A DNA stretch of 64,000 nucleotides from Capitulum mitella (taxonomy: Eukaryota > Arthropoda > Thecostraca > Pollicipedomorpha > Pollicipedidae), in contig CP099839.1 in assembly GCA_030062745.1 (NCBI GenBank), forward strand, positions 28,023,451-28,087,450, given 5' to 3'. Numbering within the stretch: position 1 is the stretch's first letter; each line of letters begins with the position of its first letter. Below are positions 46,301 through 60,984 of the stretch, piece after piece. The position numbers and the translations under genes were made by a program. Under the pieces are notes generated by a model that had not been told where the DNA came from, made no database searches, and worked only from the letters and a program-made list of their open reading frames with translations.

Positions 46301-48480
46301 GTTTCGCAGTTTTACGATGCCGGACATTTCTCGAAGAGATCGTGGATATTCTCTCAGGATATGCCCTGCTTTTGCACCACAGGCCTACTGACGGCGGCGC
46401 CACCGAGGTTGAGGAAGAGGTATTCGCAGACTCTGGCTCCTCCTTCACAGAAATGTTGGCAACGACCCCTACGCCAACCGTCGTCAATCCGTTATAGCTG
46501 CAGCAGTTGGCCAGAGAAAACGGTTCCGACGTAGATCACAGCGATGTCCCTGAGATGCCACGGACAATGCCTGCTGGAGACCTTCGACTGCGGCCAAATT
46601 TTCCCCGCGCCCAATTAAACAATGCAATTGAAACACACCGCAGGGGCTGGCAGAGACCGGCAGGCCAGGAAGTAACGCTGGCGGCTCCGCCAGATCATTA
46701 GTTAGATACTGCAGACATGCAAGACGCAGCATTTTGTCTGGTGTTCGGCTAATGGCCCACTATTCCGGAAACAGTGTGCAGGTCACTGTAATGGCCAGTC
46801 CGTCAGTCACCCTCCACAGATAAACACTGCAAACAATCTGCTACCGCATTCCTCAGAAGACTTCATGACCTGACAGAACGCCGACGAACGCCGCAGAAAT
46901 CGGTTGACAGACCAGACATCGTCAAATCTCTGCCGTGATGCCCCTCTCCGACAGTTCCGCGCACGGCACCGAAGCACCGCACGACTCGACTCCGGACGAC
47001 GCCCGGCCCACAGCCTCCCGGGGGAGGGCGACAGGCTCGCGGGGCCTATCGCACTCGCCGCCCCTGCGCCGGCCGGAAGCCAGGGTCACCACCCCCGCCG
47101 CACGGGCAGGGACGGCCTCCTCGCACGGCGCGGCACGGCGCGGCGTCTCACACCGGCGTCTTTGTGCCGCTGCACTGGGCCCGCTGACGTCAATGGGATT
47201 GCACAAGCTGGCGGGGTCACGCACCGAGCCCGGCCAGGGCGGGGGCCAGCCGCCGCACGGTCAGTTGCATCAGGCGTCCGGGCGGCGGCGGCAGTACGTC
47301 CGAAGTCCGCCCAGGACGAGCCGACATTCCATCCGGGGTCGCCGCGCCGGCCGCCGGCGGTTTCGGCGACCGCCGGCGGCTCGCCCTCCAGCAGAGTCGG
47401 ACTCCCAGTCAACGCTGGGCCCGGTCCGGCACCCGGCTGCGGCAGGCGTAGGAGGTCCCGGAGGTCCCCCGGCCACGGAAAGCCCACAATCACAGCGCGA
47501 CGCATCACGGCGTGACTCGGCACAACGTGCAATGCCGCGACGATAAGCCACGTATCGGCAGTGCTACTGAAATCTAGGAAACGAAATGGCATGATGCGAC
47601 TAAAAGGCGGTGCAATGCATGACAGCTCCTTAAGCGGCTGCTTTGTGATGTGAACACGGCATGACAACTTCGGTTTGCCCGGGCAGAAGTCCAAGCTTCC
47701 CATGCCGAAACGAACGCAAAGAAATGTGCACTCGTTGACCGACAGCACGTGCAGCTTTAGACTTGTCGAGAAGTCCTTCCTTCACCAGGGCTAAGGACCT
47801 ATCTAGCTTACTGCATGACAAAGAAGCGCTAAAAACTTCGTCCACCGTCGCGGGAACCAAGGTCCACCTACTTCAGAAAGCCCTGATGAACAGGAGTGAC
47901 ACGTTCCCAAATTTCCGGGCATTCTGAGCTTACGGCATTCTGAACCCTTCTGTTAACTGGGGGGAGGCGGTGATGCACCTGCATCCCCAACATACAATAA
48001 TGAGTTCCACCCGTGCTGATGAAGGTGTCGGATCTACACGACCTGTCGGCGACGCGTGACAGGAACGTGCCGTCCGAATGAACCCGGTGTGCTTTGAACT
48101 TTCCACTGTCTGAGGGCGAAGCCGCGTTACCCAGTTTCAATGAGCTCAACTGAAATCAGGCATGCTATGGGCGACGACTGATGATGACCGTTTCGGGTTC
48201 ACATATCATTTAACACGATACAACGTTGGGGACCAAACACCGACCGGATCAAAGATCAGCTGAACAGCCCTCATTCGAGCCTCACACAGCTCCACACAGC
48301 CTGCGTTCGGACAAACGAACACAGTGCCAATAGCAGTCTCCGTGCATTGGCGCGGTGCACTGGCGTTCACCTGCTAACCACCGAACAAATCTTTCTCACC
48401 TTGCACTATTTGATGAGCCTCGGCTGCAGTTTCCGCCTTGCGTGGACCTATGTTCCGTCCACTGACTGCCCTTCCGCGCG
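46301..48480. other. Upstream region of vrille with a second CpG block
   Basis: No gene recognised. A G/C-rich block at about 46930-47530 holds a full CRE (TGACGTCA, 47185-47192). The several frames of about 200 codons on both strands are overlapping composition artefacts. The rest (47550-48440) is ordinary sequence. Confidence 0.45.
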
Positions 48481-48860
48481 TCGTCCACGAGACCAGCTGG
48501 CGGTGTGTATTCGTACCACGAGGCGACGCGACCAACTGCTCCGACGGACGGCGCCGCGGCCGACCTCGGCTCGCCGGTGACGCCACCACGCGGCGCCGGC
48601 CCGGCCGCATGACGTCACCGCTGACGTCACCCGGCCGGTTTTGCCAAGCGGGGCCAATCGGCGCTGCGCGGCGGCGTCCGGCGCGGCGTCACATCGGTCC
48701 GCGGCGCCGGCGGTGATTCAGGGAAGCCCGCGCAGTGGCCGGCCCGCGGCCGCGGGTTCTTACGCGCCGGAACGGGCTCTTACGGCCGGCCGCCGGAAGG
48801 TGGCACGTAATGGGTGAGCCACGCCGGACGAGAGGTGGCCCAGGTGAGTGGCGGACAGGG
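48481..48860. promoter_or_regulatory. Third CpG block with paired CRE sites
   Basis: Two TGACGTCA palindromes at 48610-48617 and 48622-48629, four bases apart, in a dense CpG context. This could be a distal vrille promoter or the start of an unseen gene on either strand. The + strand stretch ggcccaggtgagtggc near 48840 contains a donor-like CAG|gtgagt. Confidence 0.4.
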
Positions 48861-51599
48861 TGGCCGGCGTCGGAACCGGGGCTTTCCGGTCTGTTCAGAC
48901 CACAGGAGAACCGCAGACGTTCTGAAAACTAACGAAGATATAAATAGCTGCTTGATGCGGCGAACAAATACAGCGAGGTCGGTGATGACTTCGCTAAGCG
49001 CCTTTTGTCTGAAGGTCATAAAACGGGCTGCAGGTAAATGGCATGGAAAGTTGAGCACATCGAGAAAGACGTATTATAAATGCACATAAGCATGCATTCA
49101 GTAAAACAACGATCGTGAATCATTTCACATGCAGAAATCAACAATGCTATAATCTTGTTTAAATAGCTCTATAAGAAGGCGTATAGTCTGCCGAAACGAT
49201 GTCTGGCTTTCCTGACCTTGTTTTCATCCGGAGCCGATCTCTGAGGTATTGTTCATGCGTCTGAGATGGGGTGCGGTGGCGAGCTGAACGTGCATGGTAC
49301 TACATAGACCCAATTCAAACAGACGTAACTTCTCACAAAGTGATGCCTGGAATTAGGGCATCGAATGAAACTCAAAATAATGAACGTCGTAACTCCGAGA
49401 TCCGTTTCAGTCCTACCAAAGGCAAACAGACCAGTCGGCACGTTGGTAACACGTCAGCTGCATTTATTTGTTTATTTATTTACGTCGCAGGATCATCCCA
49501 AAACATGACCGACGTCACAGGGGCTATTCTCGATCCCCAGCCACCACACCTGAGGGGTAGAAAAGGTCAGAGAAACACACAAGCAGTACATTCGTCCCAC
49601 ATGTCAAATTAACTTTGTCCAGAAATGTTAAAAGGGGAGGCTGCCATGCGCAACCTAACATCACCGACGGCCGTAAGATGTCGCAGTAAGGTAATGCTCA
49701 GCTGGAGTTTGAACAGTCGAATAAACGTATCAGCCACATCTGGTGGTAAGGTGTTGAACAACAAGGCGGCGATATACGAACTGCCTCTTTCCAGTCATCG
49801 AACCACCGATACGAGGTAGGCTGAGCAGGCGGTCCTGCCGGGCATGTCTCACATGATCCAACCGTTCACTGTTCAGACAAAACGATGCGGCAAGGTGCGC
49901 TGGTTCGCCTGTACACCGGATGTTATGAAGTAACGCCAGCGCCTGGTGCTCAAACATGTCTCGGGAAAGAAGCCAGTCCAGGTTTTCCCGCACGGCAGAA
50001 ATGTACGTATGTTTTCTCTTACCGAATATCAGGCTTTCAGCGATATTGGGAATTTTCTATACGGCAGCCATGTTTTAAGCCAAATCGTTTCCATAAACCG
50101 TGAAGCAATACCGGGCGTGAGAGAAAACAAGGACAGAGACAGTGACGGTCAGGGTACCAGAAGGGAGCCAGTGACCGAGGTGGAAGATGCCGGCGGTCTG
50201 CCGGCATCGTCAGACGAAGGACACATAGTTGCCCAGTGGAGCCGACAGCGGAGAGCGACCTTAACCGTAGGCAGACGTACTAATCACAACTGCAGCAACT
50301 CCTCCCATTTGTAGTTTATAGTGGTCACAGCGGTGACGTTTACCTTTCGCGTACACTGGTTTTCAGCTCACGAGTGACGACAGCGGCATCCTGCCGTCAC
50401 GACTGCAGAACAGTGTGAAAACTCGGCGACAGAGCATGTGTTGCGCACTGTTGACTGTTGCAATGGCGCGTTAAAGCTTCTCACATGCCACAAGCTATGC
50501 GAGACATTGCGTCCTGATCATGGCCAAGGTAGACCGGAATGTTTAAAATGTATACTGTGATACAATGACGTGACATTTGGTCAATGCCTCTGCTAACTCG
50601 AGCCGCATGAATGAACACTCGTTGAACAGAGTAACTTATAACAGAGGGTTAAGGTAGATAAAAATTGGCCAGTTTTAGAGACGTGATTGCTTCCAACACC
50701 CTCCTTTGCAGCTAAGGGTGGGACCGCACCACGCAGCATTAGATACCTCAGATTGCCGCGGACAATGGCGTAGGTGACATTGGGGTTCACCATGAATTAT
50801 GTGACTGGCGTGGGGAGGGCGTTAGTGTGTGACAGACTGTTACAGCAGGGAAGATGAAGTTTGGCAGATGGCCACGTAACGCTGTCTCATCAAGGAAGAA
50901 AAGGGCTAATAGCCTAAAAAGCCCAAAAAGAGTGACGTCGAGCAAATGTTGTAGTTCTAGAGCCCTTTGATTATAATTAACTAGCGTCATAATCATTTAG
51001 CGTTATAATCAACCAGGGTCGGTAATTATCGATGCTAATAAACTAAAACAAGTGATGCGCCATTCAAAAGGGCCGAACAGACAAGCAGGGGAGGGGCTGG
51101 CTCAGCGGTACGTAATGTTAGAGGTGTTGTGAATGTTTGATTGGACGTTACGATGCGTTTCAATGCGATAAGTAAGTTAAAAAACAATTGATAAACACCA
51201 AGAATGTTTTACGAATTTCATGGATTGCCTCCTAACGAAACTGCTCGAAGGCATTACGTTGTAAAATGACATTTACCGTGTTTAGCTAGGAGTGTGGAAA
51301 TTGTAATGTATGTTGCTTCGTCCGCATGACTCTCCATAACTTTCTTTGTAATGTTTTCTATTTTCAGACGACGATTCTGGTGTTTTTATTTATCCTCTTC
51401 TTCGGTAAAAAAGAAAGCATTACAAAACACACGTACGAATGAGGTGGTCAGCCATCACTGTATTAAAATAGCTTGCTTCCAAGACGGGAAACATTTTCCA
51501 CCATCCATTCCACTGATTTCCAGATGGATAATGTGCTCCAAGGTAAATAATCCCGATAACCGGTTCTTCATATTACTGGCTTGACGCAAGCGCACTACG
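48861..51599. other. No gene seen
   Basis: About 2.7 kb without recognisable exons or repeats. A 122-codon frame at 49946-50314 has no motif. Confidence 0.4.
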
Positions 51600-51960
51600 C
51601 CACTTCAGCGGAAGACGAGGCGCCGCTGCCCGTCTAGCGGACCCAGCGCCGCACGGCCTGGCTATTGGCCGGGCGGACTGCTCGCTGCGGTCGAGTCGAC
51701 CGCGAACCGGCCGACAATGGGCCCGGGCCGCCGCCGCCGCGCTCAACAATCCAAATAAACGTAATCCCCGGCAATGGGAACGGACCGGCGACGACCGATT
51801 TTTTCCGCCGGCCTTCCTCGCCGGCTAAAAATACGCCGGCCGCCGCCGCACAGGATCAGATGAAGGTCACTGCGGCCGCTGCAAGGGGCCCCTGCGGTCA
51901 CGCTGACGTAGTCTCCGCGGGAGCTGCATGGTGATCAGTGCAATCACGCAATGACGCAGG
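51600..51960. promoter_or_regulatory. Isolated CpG island
   Basis: A dense CpG block of about 350 bases containing an inverted CCAAT box (ctattggccgg at 51660) and ggctaaaaatacgcc, which could be TATA-like or MEF2-like. Promoter-like, but no gene could be attached. It might be a distal vrille promoter (the - strand gene lies to the left) or belong to a gene off the window. Confidence 0.35.
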
Positions 51961-53902
<1,942 letters not shown>

Positions 53903-54094
53903 TGTTGTATGTGTAATGTTGTAATGTGTAATGTTGTAATGTGTTGTATGAAATTTCTGATTCTTGATTCTTTGTCCCATTTTGTATTCCGATACTTTTT
54001 CACATACATTTATGACTTAAGACTTTTGCGAAAAAACATTGGTAGGATCCAGAGCAGAGGCGGTTAAACCTCTTTGGACATCGGGGAGGGGGGC

Positions 54095-54215
54095 AAGCAT
54101 GCTTTTACCTCGTTTCTTTCCATGCAGCGTCATAGGGTTAATGTTAAATGTTTTCCAAAGTCGGAGGGGGCGATTGCCCCTCTTTGTCCCTGTTCCAACA
54201 CCCCGAGCCAAGGAG
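54095..54215 (+). repeat. Partial dispersed repeat family C
   Basis: Contains ctttccatgcagcgtcatag and ggttaatgttaaatgttttc, aligning with the core of 43467-43618, then a G/C run and gttccaacaccccg. Confidence 0.5.
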
Positions 54216-54735
54216 AACATTGGTGGGGTCTAGACACTACCGGACGTATAGAAAACGACACCCGTGAACAAGGCCATGTATTTTTTATCATAATAAGGCA
54301 TCAATGTTCATAATTTTTAGACAAAACATTACACTAAAAGGGAAGCCTGGGCGTTATAATCGTCTTTTCCATGATTTGAATTGCTAATTCTCTCCTTATA
54401 TAAAGCGCCCATGGCACATTCAGGGTACAAGTGAGCGCATTTAGGCCACAGGCAAGTGCATTTCCGCCACCCTGTTCCACCGTGCCACCGTGCTAATGAA
54501 GCCGGCTTCATTAGCTGGGATCCGATGTGGGCCGAAAGAGGAACTATGGTTTACATATACAGGTACGATGTGGGTCGAGGGGAACCTTGGGCTACAAATG
54601 CTTGATCTGCTGTTAGACTATATACTAAGCTGCAAACTGTCCAAGGTTAGGTAGCTGACTGTTTTTTTTTTACCAGACATGCAGCCTTTAATGTGTGAGG
54701 TGAGGACAATCGTCAAATGTGTTGACGCCTGGTAA
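54216..54735. other. No gene seen
   Basis: About 500 bases with repeated words aagtgagcgcatttaggcca / caagtgcatttccgcc near 54430 and nothing else recognised. Confidence 0.4.
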
Positions 54736-56480
54736 ATGACGCCTGGTCGTTTTTACTCGGTTTTCAAAACCAGTGGTTACAATTCCGATGCACCAAGGTC
54801 AGCATGGCAAAGTGATGAGCTCCATCATGCCGGCCTTGGAGACCTGCAGGTGCCAAAACAAGACCATATAATGCATGGAATTTCATTGCGGATGCTTAGT
54901 GCAAAAAACAGTTTCCCCTGTACAACATTCAGAAATCACGCACCAAGTCGAGTGAGAACTACATGTGGGCAAGTTCCGAAACCATTTGCTCAAGGAAGAC
55001 CTACACTGTTGTGTACATCGTATGAGGACCAAGTAAATGAGTATGCTTCGGACATGCCCAAAATATTTTGTGGTGTCACAAGAAGCGACTTGAGAGGATT
55101 GGCGTTTGGTGCCACAGAGGCCAGCAGAATCAACCGCCCGTTTGTCAGGAATCCCCAAACGGCAGGTGTTAAGTGAACGCGGCTCTTCCTAGCCCACCAC
55201 AAGGACATCGCACTTCACTCACCGGAGCCCACGAGCATCGCTAGGCTGGCCGGATCTCGAAAATCGGAAGAATATTTTCTATTCTAATAGCCTGGATGAG
55301 CTCATGGAGGCACATGAATGTCGGCCAAGTAGTATGTTCAACGCAGATGAAACTACCGTGTCTACGGTCATGGATCCTCCAGGAGCTCTAAGCAGAAAAG
55401 GGACCAGGCGCGTGGGGATCGTCAGACGTGCTGGAAGGGGCGAAACAACACTGCCGTGGTGTGTCGCACCGCGGCAGTGTTTACTCATATTACCGGAGCG
55501 TTTATTCATATTCGCACGCAAACGTCGCAATCCGCGCCTCGAAAGGATGCACCACCAAGTTCTGTGTTCGCCATGACAGACAACGGACGGGCACGCGCAG
55601 GACACATCCCTGCAATGGTCAGATCACTGCGTCGCTGAAACTTGTGCGTCAAGAGACAAACGGCAGCTGTTGTTGATGGACAACCATGCAAGCCGCGTTT
55701 CCCTGGAGGCAATCGAAGTCGAACGCGAATGCTCGAGATGTATTTACGCTGCCAGCGCATATGTCACAACGACTGCAGTCTCTCAGTGACACTGTGGTCA
55801 GATCGATCAAGACACGCTATAAGACTGAAGTGGCTCGCTAGACGCGGGAGAACGCAGGTCAGCGCGTTACGGTGCACGATGTATGAGCTCTTCGGAACTG
55901 CATGCATGGAGACAGCGACGTGAGACAAAACTTTGAACAGCACCGGAATGTGTGGGGACGTACTGTTGAAAAGTGGAACATTTGCTGATGACAGATATGC
56001 AGCAATGGAGCACGTCCTGGCCGGTCGAGCCTGCAGGTGACGATGCCGATGCTGTAGGTGACGAGACCGATATTGCATACGATGAGGCTGATGCTGCAGG
56101 CGACGAAGCCGACGCTTAATTAGTGTCGCACATAGCAGGCATGCTATTGGAAGTCTGCGGGCCTGTCAACACTGCGAACCTTTACAGAGCAGATACTCTT
56201 GACGGGGCCAACGCCCTGAACGAATCTCAGCACCAACTACTCCAAATGCAGGAGTCTGAAACAAACATCAGTGACTTGCTAGTGCTACAGCGTCCGTCGC
56301 CGAAGGAGACAGTACACCGGCGAAGAGCGCGGCGACCGCTGTCATTGACGTCAGCGCCGTCTGAGACAAAACCTGAAGACACACGATGTTCTGCTGACCT
56401 GATGTCACATGAAAAGTTTGCTGTGATAACTGCCGGTGACCTAATGTTTGGCGATGCAATGCAAAGCTTCCTCTGAGTTC
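54736..56480 (+). pseudogene. Broken pogo/Tigger-type DDE transposase
   Basis: Segments match the pogo/jerky transposase order. An N-terminal part has SYEDQVNEYASDMPK and GVTRSDLRGLAFGATEASRI (typical GxTRxDVRxLA), then NRPFVRNPQTAGVK, where the usual Trp codon is a TGA stop (55174-55176). This is followed in frame by HHKDIALHSPEPTSIARLAG. After a frameshift near 55270 comes SMFNADETTVSTVMDPPGAL with catalytic Asp at 55346, then RKGTRRVG. Further shifts lead to APRKDAPPSSVFAMTDNG and LLMDNHASRVSLEAIEVERE with the second catalytic Asp at 55679. An acidic Asp/Ala repeat follows (56040-56118). A polyA signal lies at 56545. At least one nonsense change and several frameshifts make it inactive. 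Terminal inverted repeats were not found. Confidence 0.8.
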
Positions 56481-57430
56481 AGTGACATCAGCCACTGTGG
56501 TCTTTGTCGTTCAGATGCTTCATGACCTAGCCCTGTTTTTAGTTAATAAAGGTATTATTTTGTAGGTCAGGTGTTTTGTTTAAATTATGTAATCCGATAA
56601 TACAAAACACTACTCATATACTATAATCATATGCCAGAAGTCAATGGCCGCCCGTGTTCATGTGTTCCTCCCTCCCTCGACGTTACGTTAGCGACGTATA
56701 ACGGAAGTTCTTCCGGAGATAGCAGGTGCTTTATGGTGGGAATCTGGTAGAAAAATTTGCCTACCATAGTGATGATCATGTAAAATAGCCAAGAGATCGT
56801 AACACTGCCCATATTTTTCCAAGACGCCACTGAATGGGATATGCCATTTTTCTAGTCGTATGCTGGATAAAGCATGACATATCATTAGGCATTTGAAGAG
56901 GCAACAAACGGTGATCGGTTACATTCGCCATTGAGATATTTTAAGAATGTCTTCTTTTGCAGAATTCTACGTGAAAAATAGGAATACTGGATGGCATATG
57001 TTTGTGTCCGAAATGTTTTCCTTTACAGTTTTGTCTCGTATCCAAGGAATGAGAAATTGCAAAAGTGCATTGACATTGTAAGTCACCTAAATGCCCCATT
57101 TGCAAGGATCTGCATAAATGCATACATATAAAATATGATAGTTTTATTGTCCAATAAGCAATCCATTTTGTTAGAGAAACGTTCAAAGACTACTAAAAAG
57201 TTCAAAGATACAGCAGTTCCATTTACATGTATGCACTCTTCACTTCAAACACAGGAAGACTTTTCGCTTAAGTTGGCGCATTACGGGTGCTCTTCCCTAT
57301 AAGAGAGAGCACCCGTCAGCAGAAGTAGCAGCCGCAGCAGCAGGGCCGCTATGTATATACGCAAAGTGACACTGCTGCCGTCAGCACATAAACGACAAAA
57401 AAGGTCGATGGTAGCGGTTTCCCGTTTCCG
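56481..57430. other. No gene seen
   Basis: About 950 bases; includes the polyA signal AATAAA (56545-56550) of the dead transposase. Nothing else. Confidence 0.4.
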
Positions 57431-57860
57431 GCGGGGATAGGCCCACGCACGCCTGCAGCTCCGAGGGACGATGCCTGCGGAGGCCCCAGCTCTTACATCA
57501 CCGCAGTGCACAAACACGATCTCGCTGAACCCAGACGCCGTCATGGGCAGGGACTCACCGGCCCCGTCCCGCGCTGCGGTGAGATCACCGGGCGGACGGC
57601 GTTGCACCGCGCCAGCTGACGTCATCGTCAACAGGCGGCGGCGGGGCGGCGGCGGCGGCCGCGCGTGTCGTCGGCGCGTCGCCTCGATCGGCGCCCGGGG
57701 CGAGGCGCGCTGACCTCTGACCCGCCCGGCTGCCCTCAGGCGCCCGGCCGCCGGCGGGGACGGTCAGCGCCGTGGCCTGCGCAGCGCCCTCCTGTATGTC
57801 ACGTTTGGCTGCAGCCACCTCCGTCCCGAGCGATGTAAACATCCTTGTCATGTCATGCGG
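57431..57860. promoter_or_regulatory. CpG island with a CRE site
   Basis: A dense CpG block with TGACGTCA at 57617-57624. On the - strand an 88-codon Ala-rich frame opens with ATG at 57851 (MTRMFTSLGTEVAAAKRDIQ), which could be a first exon. On the + strand there is an 80-codon frame. Neither has a family match. It may be a promoter of a gene leaving the window or a distal vrille promoter. Confidence 0.35.
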
Positions 57861-59173
57861 GGGCGTCGACGGCGAGAGGAGTATCTTGAGTCAGAGGATA
57901 AGCGTTACTGTCTGGCCGTGGAAAGCTTTATGGTCGCACCAGGCAGCCTATTAGGTCGTTTCCCATGATATCATGTCTTTTCGGGGTATGGCCTGACCTG
58001 AAGAGCGGGTGGTATTGATGGGCCGCAATCTGTCTGCTCTCAAGATTCGCGAGGTAAGGAAAACATAGCCGGAAGTTAGCGAGGCTGGGGGAGGCCCTCT
58101 GTCGCCACTCCCCACTATCTGCGACTGTAAACCAGGATGACTGCCGCTTTTGCTCTGGGCCGCATGACGTAATCGCCGGCCATTCGTTTCCCCATCGCGT
58201 ACCCTGATTTGAGGAACTCCCGGCCCGCTCCTACGAATTTTGCATCGAACGATTACTTTGGGATTCTTGCCAGCAGCAATGATGGCAATGCGCAACAAAC
58301 GCGAGACGTTGTTGCCTGTATAATACGACACTCGTGTGACGCACGACGTACAGAAGACGTCACACAATGCCGGGACGCACCACGGAGACAGGCATAAACC
58401 ACCGCGTCACAGTCTGCCAGAGCTCCGAGCGTCTGACGTGTCTTAGTTTGTGACGCAGTAAGCAAGATACTGGATCGAGTGAGTGACGCATCGGGTGTTG
58501 GCGTCACGCGCCAGTGTTTGGGATCTTTTTTAGGCCCTAGATTCATCAACGCATGGATGATTATCACAGCAGTGCTGCGCAATACGAAAGCGAGATACCT
58601 ATAACCCAGCTCTTTGCTCATTTGTGGTGTGTTGGCTGTTTGCAATAAAATACAATGTTTGCATAAAATTTATAGAATTATATCTTTTGAAGAAAGGACA
58701 GGATCGGTAGACTACCTCATTAGTGTCGTATATGTTGTTTCGGGATTTTTTTCGCGTCAGGGGCGCAGTCAGAATTCCGCCCCGGAGAGGACCAGCACAA
58801 ACCTAAGCTCCCTTATTACTGAAAATTGTTGGGATCTATGGCACGTGACTTTAGAAGTATGGAGATTTGTTAACTATTGTCATTTTTAGTGAGCAAAAAA
58901 CTTTACATTTTCAACCCTTTTGTCCCTCTTGGACACACTCCTATATGATGTAGGTGTATGGTTAACCTGCGTTTTGGTGTCGTAAATGTTAAACCAGTGA
59001 AGTAATTCCACAGTCGCCGTTAGTGCATGCATACACGGACGGATCCAGGAACGGGGGTGAGGCATCGGAGTCGTGGCCACCTATCGTCGCAAAAGGGGTC
59101 GACATGTCTTGGCCCGTTTTCGTACTGAAAATTTCAGTTTTTTGTTTTCGAAGCGTGGTTTTCATATCTGAGT
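57861..59173. other. No gene seen; one MITE-like end
   Basis: Ordinary sequence. At 58757 the phrase caggggcgcagtcagaattc matches the terminal repeat of MITE family E (34606, 36614), followed by ggagaggaccagcacaaacc, similar to the stretch at 53085. No matching second end was found. Confidence 0.4.
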
Positions 59174-59350
59174 AGCCCAGCCTTGGTGGACTGCCCAGTG
59201 CTGGTCGAATCCTTTTTGATAATATTTCTAAGCACTCTTTTGGCGACTTCGTAAGAATGAGTCAGAGAGTTTCGGCAAAACGGTCAGTCTGTTGATAGAC
59301 GGCCGTTCGTAGTTCCTGGGACTGCCGATTAGTCTGAAGCTGATCGCCTC
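59174..59350 (-). repeat. Left arm of an inverted duplication carrying a retroelement-like coding relic
   Basis: Read on the - strand it encodes RLIGSPRNYERPSINRLTVL then PKLSDSFLRS, and is about 175 bases long. The same sequence lies inverted at 60180-60352. The tail with RPSINRLxxLP resembles the C-terminal end of BEL/Pao or Gypsy integrases (RPxxKLxxLP), which is an inference. Confidence 0.65.
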
Positions 59351-59590
59351 GTCAACGTATGTCACTGAATCCTTCGTTGACGAATACCTATTGTTTGCTT
59401 TTTTGGAGCGCGGTATGTTTGGACATCCAAAACATGCTATGATACAGGGGAAGCTACGTCGGGTCGAACGAGGTCGCCGAAGGTCAGTTAGTGAAAAAAC
59501 AAAATTATTTCTTTTCCTCAAGACTTGCTCTAATGACTTCAGCTGGATTCTGAGAGGATGCATTTCGTTGACCTTGGTTGACGTCGGATG

Positions 59591-59878
59591 ACCTCAGACA
59601 GGGACATAGCCAAGGGGGGGGCATGGGGGCCATGCCCCCCTGAGACAAGGGACTTACACTAAATACATGGCGAATTCGCATGAATACATAATAGTGATCA
59701 TATACATATGTTGCAAAAACAAGCATTATATGTTTTCCTGTACATTAAGTATGAGATAAATTGCCTAAAATTCTTATCTTTTCTTGAAAAGTTTGTCATA
59801 TGCCTGTTGTATATGACAAAATTTAACATTTACACCCCCCCCCCCGAGGAGAATCCTGGCTACGTGCCTGACCTCAGA
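59591..59878. mobile_element. hAT-like MITE with perfect 8-bp target duplication
   Basis: The element spans 59599-59870 (272 bp). It opens CAGGGACATAGCCAAGG and closes cctggctacgtgcctg, whose complement is CAGGCACGTAGCCAGG. It is flanked on both sides by acctcaga (59591-59598 and 59871-59878). CAGGG ends with an 8-bp duplication are diagnostic of the hAT superfamily. It contains long G and C runs and no coding sequence. The intact duplication suggests a fairly recent insertion. Confidence 0.85.
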
Positions 59879-60179
59879 TGACTCAAACATTTCACTTTAC
59901 AGACGGACATGTAAGGGTATCCTACCTATTAGCAAATCAAGGCATTCTGTGAAGTCTCGCCGTATCAAAATGTAGCATTTTTAAATATTGACCCAGGCCG
60001 ACTTTAATTGTCCTTACTTAGGCCATCCTCGTTTTGTGGGGAGTCCATCATGCGGACTGCGATTTCACAGAATTCGGTTGCGATCGGTGTAGTGGACTCG
60101 GAAAAAGAAAAGAATAGACAGGAAGGAATACTACCTTTTCAACGTTTGACCTTGTCGGACATAAATAGACAACTATCAT

Positions 60180-60352
60180 CAGACATTAAACTAATCGGCG
60201 GTCCCAGAAACTACGAACGGCCGTCCATCAACAGACTGGCTGCTTTGCCGGAGGCCGTCTGAGCTATTCTTACAAAGTCGGAAAAGAGTGCTTTGAAATA
60301 TTGTCAAAAAGATTGTGACCAACGCTGATCAGTCCACCAAGGCTGAGATGTT
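60180..60352 (+). repeat. Right arm of the inverted duplication
   Basis: On the + strand it encodes KLIGGPRNYERPSINRLAAL and is the inverted counterpart of 59174-59350. The match continues past the stop codon (TGA, 60260-60262) through ttacaaagtcgg, agtgctttgaaatattgtca and cagtccaccaaggctga. Confidence 0.65.
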
Positions 60353-60984
60353 CAGGTATAGAAAAAATGATTCGAAAATAAAACACTGAAATTTTCCATT
60401 CGAAAAGGGGCCAGAACATGTTGAACATTTTGTGACAAAAAGGGCCACGGCTTCGATGCTCCTCCCCTTCCTGGATCCTCCGATGGCAGGTTTTTTAAAA
60501 AAAACGGCCAACCATTTTTTATTATTATTTTCCAGTATCTAATTTTTACCTCCTGAACCGCTTCAAAATGCAGAAATAGCTCGCTTGTATCGTTTGCCGT
60601 CCAGTCATCGTATTGCAGTTCATATACTAAGCTATGAGACGGCGTGCATTTCACGATTTGACACTGTTGTCCTAAAATGTTTTACATCCACTTATTCGAT
60701 CACTTCCTGAACAACTTTCTGATCGTAGCGACTCACCTTCTGGTCTTTACTGAATGCCTGGGGAGATTCCGAACAACGCCTATATTCCATCTGAAGCTCC
60801 AGGGGTAGGAGCGCGACGAAGATTGGGGGGACCATTTGTCCAGGGCCGCCAACCTCCATGGATGGCGCCGATCTCCAGCATTGGCGCCATCCGCTTCGAA
60901 TGAAATTGGTCGTTACTTACGTATTTACGGATTTAAACGCACATATATCGACGTATTTTTTATTTAGATAGATGTACGAATCCC
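60353..60984. other. No gene seen
   Basis: About 630 bases of ordinary sequence. Two near-identical phrases ggatggcgccgatctccagc and attggcgccatcc near 60860 form a small palindrome. Confidence 0.4.

Noticed and set aside
44553-47748. Many frames of 150-220 codons on both strands in the CpG islands
   Set aside because: Overlapping in several frames at once, Arg/Pro/Ala-rich, no conserved motif: stop codons are simply rare in such GC-rich DNA.
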